A stretch of 64,000 nt of DNA from assembly GCA_016191435.1 (NCBI GenBank), contig JACPOQ010000043.1:1-64000 (forward strand), given 5' to 3'. Below, in pieces: positions 26,585-35,244 of this stretch. Every line of letters begins with the position of its first letter. Positions within the stretch are counted from its first letter, which is position 1. Both the position numbers and the translations under genes were made by a program. This DNA comes from Chloroflexota bacterium. Its GTDB lineage: Bacteria; Chloroflexota; Dehalococcoidia; Tepidiformales; Tepidiformaceae. The notes beneath the pieces were generated by a model. That model did not search any database and was not told the origin of the DNA. It was given only the letters and a program-made list of their open reading frames with translations.

Positions 26585-27562
26585 ATGAACAAGGCGCCCC
26601 AGGGTCCCGCGAACGTCTACTTTGGTGGCCAGGCCGTCCTGGAAGGTGTGATGATCCGCGGACCCGAGCATATGGCCGTGGCCGTCCGCCACCCCAATGG
26701 CCACATCGTCCGCCACTCCGAGCGGCTGAGCAGCATCTACACGGGCGCGTTGCGTAAGGTGCCGTTCGTGCGCGGCATGATCGTGCTGGCCGAGACGATG
26801 ACGCTCGGTATGCGCGCCTTGTCGTACTCATCGAAGATCGCGTTCGAATCCACGGGTGAGGACGGCGATGGCAAAGACACTGAGTTCCCGGCGACCGCGT
26901 TCTGGGGCTCGATGGTGCTCGCGCTGGCATTCGTCATCGGCATCTTCGTGGTCGGGCCGATCCTGCTTTCGCACATCCTCAACGCCTTCAATGCGAACCG
27001 CGTGATCATTGTCGCGGTCGAAGGCATCCTGCGGCTAGGGCTGTTCGTGGCCTACATCGCACTGATCGGGCTTATGCCCGATATCCGGCGCGTGTTCCAG
27101 TATCACGGGGCGGAACACATGACCATCCACGCGTACGAGGCGGGCGCCCCGTTAACCGTCGCGGGCGTGCGGCCCTTCCCCAAGGAGCATACGCGCTGCG
27201 GGACGAGCTTCCTGCTGGTGGTGGTCGTGGTCGCATTCCTGACGTTCTTCGTCTTCGATGTGTTCATCGACAGGGGGCTCATCGTCCGCTTCGCCTCGCG
27301 CATCGTGCTGGTACCCTTCGTGGCGGGCGTCAGCTACGAAATCCTCCGGATCGGCGCGCGCTTCGGGCGGAACCCGGTGGTGCACGCGATGTTCGCCCCG
27401 AACATCGCACTCCAGGCGCTGACGACAAAGGTGCCGGACGATTCGCAGATCGAGGTCGCGATCGCCTCGTTCGAAGCGACGCTCGAAGCGGCGCGCGTGG
27501 TGGCGCCGGCGCAACTCGCCACCGATGTGGCAGTGCTCGAAGCGGCGCCCCCGCTGGATTAG
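26585..27562 (+). CDS. DUF1385 family membrane protein (YqhQ-like)
   Basis: 325-residue member of the DUF1385/YqhQ family, marked by the N-terminal NVYFGGQAVLEGVMIRGPEH and by FQYHGAEHMTIHAYEAG in the middle. Hydrophobic segments lie near residues 108-130, 140-158, 205-222 and 240-255. The function of the family is unknown. It is often encoded beside rpmE and prfA, and here it directly follows rpmE. ATG at 26585, 24 nt after the terminator and without an evident Shine-Dalgarno. Confidence 0.9.
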   Translation: MNKAPQGPANVYFGGQAVLEGVMIRGPEHMAVAVRHPNGHIVRHSERLSSIYTGALRKVPFVRGMIVLAETMTLGMRALSYSSKIAFESTGEDGDGKDTEFPATAFWGSMVLALAFVIGIFVVGPILLSHILNAFNANRVIIVAVEGILRLGLFVAYIALIGLMPDIRRVFQYHGAEHMTIHAYEAGAPLTVAGVRPFPKEHTRCGTSFLLVVVVVAFLTFFVFDVFIDRGLIVRFASRIVLVPFVAGVSYEILRIGARFGRNPVVHAMFAPNIALQALTTKVPDDSQIEVAIASFEATLEAARVVAPAQLATDVAVLEAAPPLD

Positions 27563-27723
27563 CATCCACGGGCGAAGCGACGGTTGTGCCCCTGGCGGCC
27601 CCGCGAGAGCCGGCGATCGGCCGTCCAGCGACCGGTTCGGCGGAAACCCGTATAGTTCGGCTCGCGGCAACGAATGACACGAACCGCGCGGGCGCCTTAT
27701 TGGAGGCGCCGGAAGGAGAAGGC

Positions 27724-29130
27724 ATGCGAGGAATCGTCGCATACGGGGCATACCTGCCCTATCACAGGATCAACCGGCAGGAAATCGGCCAGGCGCTCGG
27801 GCAGCCCGGCGGCAAGGGGACGCGAGCTGTCGCGTCCTACGATGAGGACACGACGACGATGGCGGTCGAGGCGGGCCGGCACGCGCTCGCGAGCGCCCCC
27901 GGGTTCAAGCCCGAGGTGTTGTATTTCGCAACGGCCGAGCCGGCGTACCTCGACAAGACGAACGCCACGGGCATCCACGCTGCGCTCGCGCTGCCTGAGG
28001 AAGTGTTCGCCGTCGACATGATCGGCGCCGTGCGTTCGGGCGCGGGGGCGCTGCGCGCGGGCATCGATGCCGGCGTGCCGGCGCTGGTGGCGATGTCCGA
28101 CGTGCGGATCGGCTTGCCCGGCAGCACCGACGAACGGGACGGCGGCGATGGCGCGGCGGTGTTTCTCTGCGCCGAATCGAACGAGGTCATCGCCGAACTG
28201 ATCGGGACGGCCTCCGTCTCGGCGGAGTTCCTCGAACGCTGGCGGGTGCCCGGCGAACCGGCTTCCAAGGTCTGGGAAGAGCGCTTCGGGGAGTACGTCT
28301 ACCTGCCGCTCGCGCAGAAGGCCTTCGAGAACGGCCTGAACTCCGCGAACGTGACCGTCGAGGACATCGACCACCTGGTGGTGGCCGGGCTCCACGGGCG
28401 CGCGGCGCGCGGCTTCATCGCCGCGTCCGGGGTGCGCAAGGAATCGGTCGTCGATGACGGGGTGATCGTCGTTGGCAACACGGGAACGGCCCAGGCCGGG
28501 ATGATGCTGGCGGACGTGCTCGACCGGGCGCAGCCGAACCAGCTGATCACCGTCGTGATCATCGCGGACGGCGCGACAGTCATGCATCTGCGGACGACGG
28601 ACGCAATTACGCGCTACAAGCCGGCCGTGACGGTCGCCGGGCAACTCAAGGGCGGGAAGGAGATCAACTACGCAGCGTATCTGACGTGGCGCAACCTTCT
28701 CCACCGCGAACCGCCACGTCGCCCGGACCCGGACCGTCCGGCTGCGCCGCCCTCATACCGGAACGAAGTCTGGAAATACGGGCTCGAAGGCAGCCGCTGC
28801 CTCTCCTGCGGGACGCGCCATCTGCCGCCTGCGCGTGTCTGCGTGAAGTGCAACGCCGTGGACAAGATGGAGCTCGAGCGCCTCGCGGACGTGCCGGCGA
28901 CGATCGCGACGTTCACCATCGACCGCCTCGCGTATTCGCCGAGCCCGCCGATGGTGGCGGCCGTCCTGGACTTTGATGGAGGCGGCCGTTTCCTATCGGA
29001 GCTGACGGACGTAGACCCTGAGAAAGTTGCCATCGGCGATAGAGTGGAGATGTCGTTCCGGCGGCTCTATACTGCAGATGGCGTCCATAACTATTTCTGG
29101 AAAGCGCGCCCCATGAGGAGGAGCAACTAG
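27724..29130 (+). CDS. HMG-CoA-synthase-like thiolase-fold protein fused to a DUF35 OB-fold/zinc ribbon, catalytic Cys absent
   Basis: 468-residue two-domain protein. The first roughly 340 residues follow the archaeal-type HMG-CoA synthase pattern (GIVAYGAYLPYHRINRQEIG, EDTTTMAVEAGRHAL). The remainder is a DUF35 domain with a zinc ribbon (CLSCGTRHLPPARVCVKC) and an OB fold. At the position of the nucleophilic cysteine (FACKAGT in archaeal enzymes) the sequence reads IGAVRSGAGAL, so the Cys is V103 and Claisen chemistry is unlikely. In archaea, thiolase, HMGCS and DUF35 form one complex, and in steroid degradation DUF35 pairs with an SCP-x thiolase as a retro-aldolase. The next gene is such a thiolase. 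ATG 27724 with GAAGGAG ahead; TATAGT at 27651-27656 may be the -10. Confidence 0.85.
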   Translation: MRGIVAYGAYLPYHRINRQEIGQALGQPGGKGTRAVASYDEDTTTMAVEAGRHALASAPGFKPEVLYFATAEPAYLDKTNATGIHAALALPEEVFAVDMIGAVRSGAGALRAGIDAGVPALVAMSDVRIGLPGSTDERDGGDGAAVFLCAESNEVIAELIGTASVSAEFLERWRVPGEPASKVWEERFGEYVYLPLAQKAFENGLNSANVTVEDIDHLVVAGLHGRAARGFIAASGVRKESVVDDGVIVVGNTGTAQAGMMLADVLDRAQPNQLITVVIIADGATVMHLRTTDAITRYKPAVTVAGQLKGGKEINYAAYLTWRNLLHREPPRRPDPDRPAAPPSYRNEVWKYGLEGSRCLSCGTRHLPPARVCVKCNAVDKMELERLADVPATIATFTIDRLAYSPSPPMVAAVLDFDGGGRFLSELTDVDPEKVAIGDRVEMSFRRLYTADGVHNYFWKARPMRRSN

Positions 29131-30320
29131 TGGCATCCAAGGGCATTTGCGACCGCGTCGCCATCGTCGGGATGGGGTGCACCCCGTTCGGCGAGCACTG
29201 GGACAAGAGCGTCGACGACCTTCTCGTGGACGCTTCGCAAGAGGCGCTCGCCTCGGCGGGCATGACGATCGATCAGATCGACGCCTTCTGGCTCGGGACC
29301 ATGGGCTCCGGCGTCAGCGGCTTGACCCTCTCGCGCCCGCTGAAGATCGACTACAAGCCGGTAAGCCGGAACGAGAACATGTGCGCAACTGGCTCGGAAT
29401 CGTTCCGGAACGCTTGTTACGCAATCGCCTCGGGCGCGTACGACATCGCGATGGCGATCGGCGTCGAGAAGCTGAAGGACTCTGGTTTCTCAGGTCTTGT
29501 CAGTGCGGCGCCGCCCAGCGACGGCACAGCAGCGGCGATCACGGCTCCGGCGAGCTTCAGCTACCTCGCACCGGCGTACGCGAATAAGTACGGCGTCGAG
29601 ATGCCGGAACTCAAAGATACGATGACGCGCATCGCCTGGAAGAACCACAAGAACGGCGCCCTGAACCCGCGCGCGCAGTTCAAGAAGGAAGTCTCCAAGG
29701 AGACGATCGCGAACTCGCCGCTCATCGCTGGCCCGCTCGGCATCTTCGACTGCTCCGGCGTGAGCGACGGCTCGGCGGCGGCGATCATCGTCCGCGCCGA
29801 AGACGCCTACAAGTACACGGACAAGCCCATTTTCGTGAAGGCGCTGTCGTTCGTGGCCGGGCCGTCGCGCGGCCCGCTGGACCCGGATTACGACTACACC
29901 ACGTTCGACGAGTGCGTGGCGGTTGCGAAGGACGCGTACCAGCAGTGCGGAATCACGGATCCCCGTGCCCAACTCGCGATGGCTGAGGTACACGACTGCT
30001 TCACGCCGACCGAGCTCGTGCTGATGGAGGACCTGGGGTTCTCGGAGCGCGGCGAGGGCTGGAAGGACGTGATGGCGGGCAAGTTCGACCTCGACGGCGA
30101 GCTGCCGGTGAACCCGGACGGCGGGCTGAAGTCGTTCGGCCACCCGATTGGCGCCTCGGGCCTGCGCATGCTGTTCGAATGCTGGCTGCAGCTCCGCGGC
30201 GAAGCCGGAAAGCGCCAGATCACGAACGGGAAGAAGCTCGCGATGACGCACAACCTGGGCGGGGCGCCCGGCAACTGTGTCTCGTTCGTCTCGGTCGTTG
30301 GGTCGGAGCTGGACGTCTAA
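29130..30320 (+). CDS. Thiolase-family protein (SCP-x-like)
   Basis: 396-residue thiolase of the SCP-x/Ltp2-like type. The nucleophilic cysteine is C85 in NENMCATGSESFRN. The other active-site blocks are AEVHDCFTPTELVL and GGLKSFGHPIGASGLRM. It could cleave or form beta-ketoacyl-CoA or, like Ltp2, act as an aldolase together with a DUF35 partner. The GTG start overlaps the stop of the preceding HMGCS-like/DUF35 gene (TAGTG), so the two proteins are made in coupled fashion and probably form a complex. An intrinsic terminator follows 23 nt later. Confidence 0.9.
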   Translation: MASKGICDRVAIVGMGCTPFGEHWDKSVDDLLVDASQEALASAGMTIDQIDAFWLGTMGSGVSGLTLSRPLKIDYKPVSRNENMCATGSESFRNACYAIASGAYDIAMAIGVEKLKDSGFSGLVSAAPPSDGTAAAITAPASFSYLAPAYANKYGVEMPELKDTMTRIAWKNHKNGALNPRAQFKKEVSKETIANSPLIAGPLGIFDCSGVSDGSAAAIIVRAEDAYKYTDKPIFVKALSFVAGPSRGPLDPDYDYTTFDECVAVAKDAYQQCGITDPRAQLAMAEVHDCFTPTELVLMEDLGFSERGEGWKDVMAGKFDLDGELPVNPDGGLKSFGHPIGASGLRMLFECWLQLRGEAGKRQITNGKKLAMTHNLGGAPGNCVSFVSVVGSELDV

Positions 30321-30343
30321 GGCGTCCTCACGGTTTCACACTG

Positions 30344-30378
30344 GACGGCAGCCCGCAGGGGCTGCCGTCTTTTGGTTT
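30344..30378 (+). terminator. Intrinsic terminator after the thiolase gene
   Basis: Perfect 11-bp stem GACGGCAGCCC / GGGCTGCCGTC closed by a GCAG tetraloop, followed by TTTTGGTTT. Confidence 0.9.
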
Positions 30379-30505
30379 CTGCCGCGGGTGGGGGGCGAGC
30401 GGGGCGCCCGTTGGTGGACAGCGAAAACGTCGCCACCGGTGTGTCGCGGCGACCGAGACGGTCTGGCGCCCACTAAGGGCCGCTTCGAGGGCGCTTCGCG
30501 TGGGC

Positions 30506-30511
30506 TAGAAT
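30506..30511 (+). promoter_or_regulatory. Candidate -10 hexamer TAGAAT for the LLM oxidoreductase gene
   Basis: TAGAAT with TTCGAG 16 nt upstream as a weak -35, 44 nt ahead of the ATG at 30556. Confidence 0.35.
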
Positions 30512-30555
30512 CGGGAGGGCGCGGCGCGACACCGGGACACGCGGGGAGGTTTCGC

Positions 30556-31509
30556 ATGGACATCGGACTGATGGTCGAAGGCCAGAACGGGCTGACGTGG
30601 GAACGATGGCTCCATATCCTCGCACTCGCGGAGGGGCTTGGCTTTCCGTCCGTCTTCCGCTCCGACCACTACTTTGTCGGGCCGCCGCAGGAGTCACTGG
30701 AGGCGTACCTCTCGTTCGTGGTCGCGGCGCGCGAAACGAAGACGATCCGCTTCGGGCCGATGGTCTCGCCAGTGACATTCCGGTCGCCGGTCGATGTCGC
30801 GCGGATGGCGGCACAGATCGACATCCTGAGCGGCGGCCGCTTCGTGATGGGCGTTGGCGCGGGCTGGAACGAGGCCGAGCACAAGGCGTATGGAGTCCCC
30901 TTCCCGGCGGTGCGCGAGCGTTTCGACCGGCTCGAAGAATCAATCCAGCTGGCGAAGGCGCTGTGGACGCAATCGCCCGCGACCTTCGAGGGCAAGCATT
31001 ACCGGCTCGATGAGGCGGATCTGATGCCGAAGCCGGCAGCTGGACGGCCGCCGCTGCTCATCGGTGGGGGCGGCGAGAAGCGCACCCTGAAGCTGGTCGC
31101 GCGTTACGCGGACGAGTGGAACGCGGTCAATCTTTCGCCGGATGGGTACCGCCAGAAGCTGGGGGTGCTCGAACGGCACTGCGAAGCGGAAGGGCGCGAC
31201 CCGGCAACGATCCGGCGTTCGATGATGGTGTTCGCGGTGGTTGGTCCGAGTGAGGCGAGCCTGGACGCGAGCTCGAGGCGGGTGATGGGGATGTTCGGCG
31301 CCGCAGCCGGAACGTCGCCGGCGGACTTTCGCGCGGGCATGCGGGCGCGTGGGCTGATCGCGGGCGGCACCGAGCAAGTCGTCGACGAAGTTGGCCGGCT
31401 GGCGGAACTCGGCGTGTCCGAGCTCATGTTCCAGCACTTCAACTTCGATTCGGATGACGTGCCGGAGTATCTTGCGACAGAGGTTGTCCCGCGGGTGCGA
31501 AACCTGTAG
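30556..31509 (+). CDS. LLM-class F420-dependent oxidoreductase (luciferase-like)
   Basis: 317-residue TIM-barrel flavin/F420-type oxidoreductase. Family blocks are MDIGLMVEGQNGLTWERW, FPSVFRSDHYFVGPPQE, FGPMVSPVTFRSPVDVARMA, LSGGRFVMGVGAGWNEAEH and PLLIGGGGEKRTLKLVARYA, a set typical of the group annotated as F420-dependent. Substrate unknown. ATG at 30556 with GGGGAGG 7 nt ahead; a longer upstream frame lacks family similarity. It follows the terminated thiolase operon and precedes mutS2, probably as its own transcription unit. Confidence 0.88.
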   Translation: MDIGLMVEGQNGLTWERWLHILALAEGLGFPSVFRSDHYFVGPPQESLEAYLSFVVAARETKTIRFGPMVSPVTFRSPVDVARMAAQIDILSGGRFVMGVGAGWNEAEHKAYGVPFPAVRERFDRLEESIQLAKALWTQSPATFEGKHYRLDEADLMPKPAAGRPPLLIGGGGEKRTLKLVARYADEWNAVNLSPDGYRQKLGVLERHCEAEGRDPATIRRSMMVFAVVGPSEASLDASSRRVMGMFGAAAGTSPADFRAGMRARGLIAGGTEQVVDEVGRLAELGVSELMFQHFNFDSDDVPEYLATEVVPRVRNL

Positions 31510-31555
31510 CGCTCGGCGCCGCACGTCGTCGGTCAGGGGCTGGCGGTCTGGTACC

Positions 31556-31561
31556 CTAGAG
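31556..31561 (+). promoter_or_regulatory. Candidate -10 hexamer TAGAGC immediately ahead of mutS2
   Basis: TAGAGC ends 3 nt before the GTG start of mutS2 and no Shine-Dalgarno is present. If this is the -10 element, transcription starts near the start codon and the mRNA is leaderless. Confidence 0.3.
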
Positions 31562-31564
31562 CGC

Positions 31565-33922
31565 GTGGATGACCATACCCTCCGGGTGCTCGAGTTCGAG
31601 AAGGTGCTTTCGCTGCTGGCGGGCGAGGCATCGTTCAGCGTCGGGCGTGAGCTTGCGCTGGCGGTGCGCCCGGCGACGACCTTCGATGCCGCGCTCGCGC
31701 TGCAAACGGAGACCGCCGAGATCCGGCTGCTCGACCAGCAAGGCATCGACCTGCCGTTCGCGGGTGCGCGGGATATCCGCCCGCTGATCCACGCGGCCGG
31801 CATCGGGCAGGCGCTCGACCCATCGGACCTGCTGGACGCCGCACAGACGTTGAAGACGGCGTGGCGCGCGCACAGCGTGGTCGAGCGCGTGCGACCGCGG
31901 ACCCCGAACATCGCGCTTATCGCCGACGGCGTCAGCGATTTCCGGCGGTTCACGGACGCGGTCGATGAGGCGATCACGTCGCGGGCGGAGGTGGCGGACA
32001 GCGCGAGCGAGGCCCTCGCGGCGACGCGGCGCGAACTGCGGATCGCCTCGGACCGGCTGGAGCAGCGCGCCCAGGCCGCGCTCGCCGATGCGATCCGCCG
32101 CGGGATCGCGCAGGAGGGTCTGCTCACCGAGAGGAACGGCCGCAAAGTGATCCCCATCAAGGCCGACTACCGGGGACAGATGGCAGGCATCGTCCACGAC
32201 GTGTCATCGAGCGGTGCATCGGTGTTCGTGGAGCCGATGGCCGTGGTCGAGACGGGAAACCAGGTGCGAGAACTGCAGCTCGCGGAGGAACGCGAGGTGC
32301 GCCGGGTGCTTCAGCGGTTGACAGCGCTGCTGGGCGAGCGAGAAGAGGAGGCAGTGCGTTCGGTGCTGGCGCTGGGCCGGCTCGACCTGCTGAGCGCGAA
32401 GGCGCGGCTCGCGCGGCGGCTCAAAGCAGAGCTCCCGCCCGCGGGCGACGCGACGAGCTGGCTGCGCGAATCCGGGGCGACGATCCTCGTGCGCGGCCGC
32501 CATCCGCTGCTACGCGGCGACGTGGTGCCGACGGACATCGATGTCGGTGGCGAGTTCCCCGGCGTGCTCATCACGGGGCCGAACACGGGCGGGAAAACGG
32601 TGGCGCTGAAGACGCTCGGATTGCTGACGCTGATGGCTCAGGCGGGGCTGCCGGTGCCGTGCGACGAAGGCAGCAAGATCGCGGTCTACGAACGCATCTA
32701 CGCGGACATCGGCGATGAGCAGTCCATCGAGCAGTCGCTCTCGACGTTCTCGTCGCACATGCGGAACATCACGGGCATCCTCGGCAAGGCCGCGCCGGCC
32801 ACGATGGTGTTGCTCGACGAGCTGGGCGCGGGCACGGACCCGGTTGAAGGGGCCGCGCTGGCGCGGGCGATCCTGGAATCGCTGCTCGAACGTGGCTGCA
32901 CCGTGGTCGCGACGACGCACCATGGCGAGCTGAAGGCGTTCGCGCACAACGACCCGCGACTCCGGAATGCCTCGGTCGAGTTCGACCTGGAGACGCTCAG
33001 CCCCACGTACCACCTCACGATCGGGCTGCCGGGGCAGTCGAACGCGATCGCCATCGCGCGGCGGCTGGGACTGGATGAATCGGTGTTGGAGCGCGCCCGC
33101 GAGCAGCTTTCGCCGGAGCACTTCGAGCTGGAGACGTTGCTGGCGGAGATCCGGCAGGAGCGCGTGGCAGCGGCCGAGGCTCGCCACCGGGAGGAGCTTG
33201 CGCGGCGCGAATCGGAGGAGTTGCGGGCGGCGCTCGCGGAGCGCCGGGACCGCATCGAACATGAGCGCACCGCCATCCTCGAGGCGGCACACCGCGAGGC
33301 CGAGGATGAGATCGCGGCCATCCGCAAGGAGCTGGACCAGGTGCGGCGCAAGGCCGCGATCCGCGACTTCGACCCACGCGCGGCAGAGGACACGCTGCGG
33401 TCTTTGGATGCGAACCTCGGGCGGCTGGCGGCGCGTTCGCGGCCGCAGCGCCGGGAGATTGTGGCGCCGCCGGCAATCCGGGCCCTCGGGCCAGGCGATG
33501 TCATCCACGTGCGGGACATCCCGCAGGTGGGCGAGGCGCTGAGCGGCGTGGGCGAGGACGGCCGCGTGGAGGTGCAGTTCGGAGCGCTTCGGATGAAGGT
33601 CAGCGTCGACCGGATCGACCGTATCGATGCGCGCCCCGGGAGCGCGCCGGTGGTGATCCCGGCGGCGCGGCCGAGTATGCCCATCGAGCTGGACCTGCGG
33701 GGGCAGCGCGCGGAAGAGGCGCTGCTCAACTTCGAGAGTTACGTGGATGACGCGTTCCGGGCGGGGCTGCCGTTCGTACGCATCATCCACGGCAAGGGCA
33801 CGGGTGCATTGCGCGCGGCCATCCGCGAGGCGCTGCACGGCCACCCGCTGGTGCGGCGATTCGAATCGGCGCCGGCGAACGAGGGCGGCGACGGCGTCAC
33901 GGTGGCGATGCTCGCGGGATAG
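31565..33922 (+). CDS. mutS2: Endonuclease MutS2
   Basis: 785-residue MutS2, the MutS paralogue that limits homologous recombination and rescues collided ribosomes in some bacteria. Order: core and lever domains, then the ATPase with Walker A GPNTGGKT (338-345) and Walker B TMVLLDELGAGTDP. A long coiled coil follows (about 515-600, ERVAAAEARHREELARRESE), then a KOW-like segment and a C-terminal Smr nuclease domain (IELDLRGQRAEEALLNFESY, with IIHGKGTGALR). The GTG at 31565 gives the usual family N-terminus and length; it has no Shine-Dalgarno. Tandem with the LLM gene, 55 nt apart. Confidence 0.95.
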   Translation: MDDHTLRVLEFEKVLSLLAGEASFSVGRELALAVRPATTFDAALALQTETAEIRLLDQQGIDLPFAGARDIRPLIHAAGIGQALDPSDLLDAAQTLKTAWRAHSVVERVRPRTPNIALIADGVSDFRRFTDAVDEAITSRAEVADSASEALAATRRELRIASDRLEQRAQAALADAIRRGIAQEGLLTERNGRKVIPIKADYRGQMAGIVHDVSSSGASVFVEPMAVVETGNQVRELQLAEEREVRRVLQRLTALLGEREEEAVRSVLALGRLDLLSAKARLARRLKAELPPAGDATSWLRESGATILVRGRHPLLRGDVVPTDIDVGGEFPGVLITGPNTGGKTVALKTLGLLTLMAQAGLPVPCDEGSKIAVYERIYADIGDEQSIEQSLSTFSSHMRNITGILGKAAPATMVLLDELGAGTDPVEGAALARAILESLLERGCTVVATTHHGELKAFAHNDPRLRNASVEFDLETLSPTYHLTIGLPGQSNAIAIARRLGLDESVLERAREQLSPEHFELETLLAEIRQERVAAAEARHREELARRESEELRAALAERRDRIEHERTAILEAAHREAEDEIAAIRKELDQVRRKAAIRDFDPRAAEDTLRSLDANLGRLAARSRPQRREIVAPPAIRALGPGDVIHVRDIPQVGEALSGVGEDGRVEVQFGALRMKVSVDRIDRIDARPGSAPVVIPAARPSMPIELDLRGQRAEEALLNFESYVDDAFRAGLPFVRIIHGKGTGALRAAIREALHGHPLVRRFESAPANEGGDGVTVAMLAG

Positions 33923-33927
33923 GCGGA

Positions 33928-33952
33928 GTGCCGAGTCCGGACGGCTGAGTCC
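33928..33952 (+). repeat. Degenerate GTGCTGA-type repeat after mutS2
   Basis: GTGCCGAGTCC, then GGACGGCTGAGTCC: heptamer-like units similar to the element at 11224 but with several substitutions. Directly downstream of the mutS2 stop codon. Confidence 0.45.
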
Positions 33953-33998
33953 ACGGCCACCGGGTTCGTGTAGGTGCGGCTGACGCGACACCGGGCGC

Positions 33999-34235
33999 GT
34001 GCGGGGCGTGCTGGTGGCAATCGTGTTCATCGCGACCATCGGCGCGCTGTATTTCCGGCCGTTCCGAGCGTCGGATTGGCAGGTCGCGGCCAGCGGGAGG
34101 GGTGGCGGCGTGGGTCGCCGGGCCGCTCTCGTTCGCGGATGGCGTGGAGGTGCTGCGGGACGACTGGAACATCCTCGGGTTCTTTCTCGGGCTCATGCTG
34201 GTGGCGGCAGCGGCGGAAGCCTCGGGGCTGTCTGA
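33999..34235 (+). pseudogene. N-terminal remnant of an ArsB/SLC13-type permease, frameshifted
   Basis: From the GTG at 33999 the frame reads RGVLVAIVFIATIGALYFRP, a first transmembrane helix. After a frame change within a G-rich run near 34095-34103 it continues AAWVAGPLSFADGVEVLRDD and WNILGFFLGLMLVAAAAEAS. This is the usual N-terminus of ArsB/NhaD-type (SLC13-like) ion permeases. The sequence then breaks off into the 3' end of the oppositely oriented Gfo/Idh/MocA gene. Only about 75 of roughly 400 residues survive. Confidence 0.65.
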
Positions 34236-35110
34236 GGACGCAACTGCTCTTCGGCGGCGGCGACGACGCGCTGGAGGTAGAGGCCGCGGCCGGCATCAAG
34301 CTCGTGGGGGCCGCCGTCGCGGACAAGGCACGCGAAGGTGGCGCGGATAGCGGCGAAGGTGTGCGGCCCGGTGCCGGCGCGCGCATCGATGAAGCGCGAG
34401 CCGCCCTCGCCGAACACCTCCAGCTCCGTCCGCGCGGTGGCGATGGGAAGCGAGGCCGATAGCGTTACCTCGCTCGTGGCGCCGCCTTCGTGCTGAAGCA
34501 GCAGGCCGGCCCAGCGAACGGGGTCGCCATGCGCTTTGACGGCGACGACCGGCCCGAGCGCGGCGCTCACCAGGTCGATCATGTGCGGGCCGACATCGAG
34601 CAGGGCGCCGCGTTCGAGCCGCCAGCCCTGCGCGAACGGGCCGCTGCGGAAGCCGCTCGATAGGAAGGCTGCCCGCGCGCCGATGGGCCGCGAGGCGCGG
34701 GCCCCTTCGAGGAATTTGGCCATGCCGTCGGCGAAGCGGTAGGAGAGCATGAGCAGGGAGGGAACGCCGCAGGATTCGACCGTCTCCGCCAGCAGCGTGG
34801 CGCCCTCAAGGTCCGCGGCGAGCGGCTTTTCTAGAAGCAAGGCCTTGCCGGCCTTCGCGGCTGCAATGGCGAGCTCGGGCTGGGCCGAGGGGGCGACAGC
34901 AAAGGCAACGGCTTCGCAGGCGGCGAGGAGGTCGTCATAGCGCGCGAATGCGCGCACGCCATGTTTCGCGGCGAGCGCCTTCGCTGACTCCGGGTTTCGC
35001 GCCCAGATGCCGGCGAGCTCTGTCTCGGGGCCGGCGGCGAGCATCGGCGCGTGGACGATCTGCGCCCACGGCCCTGCGCCGACGAGCCCGGCAATCACGG
35101 GCGCTGCCAT
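34193..35110 (-). CDS. Gfo/Idh/MocA-family oxidoreductase
   Basis: 305-residue NAD(P)-dependent oxidoreductase. The N-terminal Rossmann domain starts AAPVIAGLVGAGPWAQIVHA and carries the family EKP motif (LLLEKPLAAD, near residue 95). The C-terminal alpha/beta domain contains GALLDVGPHMIDLVSAALGP with the conserved histidine. Substrates of the family are sugars, inositols or biliverdin; none can be assigned here. The ATG at 35110 has GGAGG 8 nt ahead, better than a TTG at 35116. The last dozen residues (TAPRLPPLPPPA) lie on the antisense of the permease remnant, so the native C-terminus appears to have been replaced at the junction near 34230. Confidence 0.85.
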   Translation of the reverse strand: MAAPVIAGLVGAGPWAQIVHAPMLAAGPETELAGIWARNPESAKALAAKHGVRAFARYDDLLAACEAVAFAVAPSAQPELAIAAAKAGKALLLEKPLAADLEGATLLAETVESCGVPSLLMLSYRFADGMAKFLEGARASRPIGARAAFLSSGFRSGPFAQGWRLERGALLDVGPHMIDLVSAALGPVVAVKAHGDPVRWAGLLLQHEGGATSEVTLSASLPIATARTELEVFGEGGSRFIDARAGTGPHTFAAIRATFACLVRDGGPHELDAGRGLYLQRVVAAAEEQLRPQTAPRLPPLPPPA

Positions 35111-35244
35111 TGGCAATACCTCCGAACCGAGGCCATCATGCCACAGGCGACCGCCCGCTGGCCCTCGCCGCCGGCCGGGAAGTGGTGCTTGAGCCGACCC
35201 GCGTGGCGCTTCAGGATAGGGCGAACCATCCGAGGAGGATGTTC

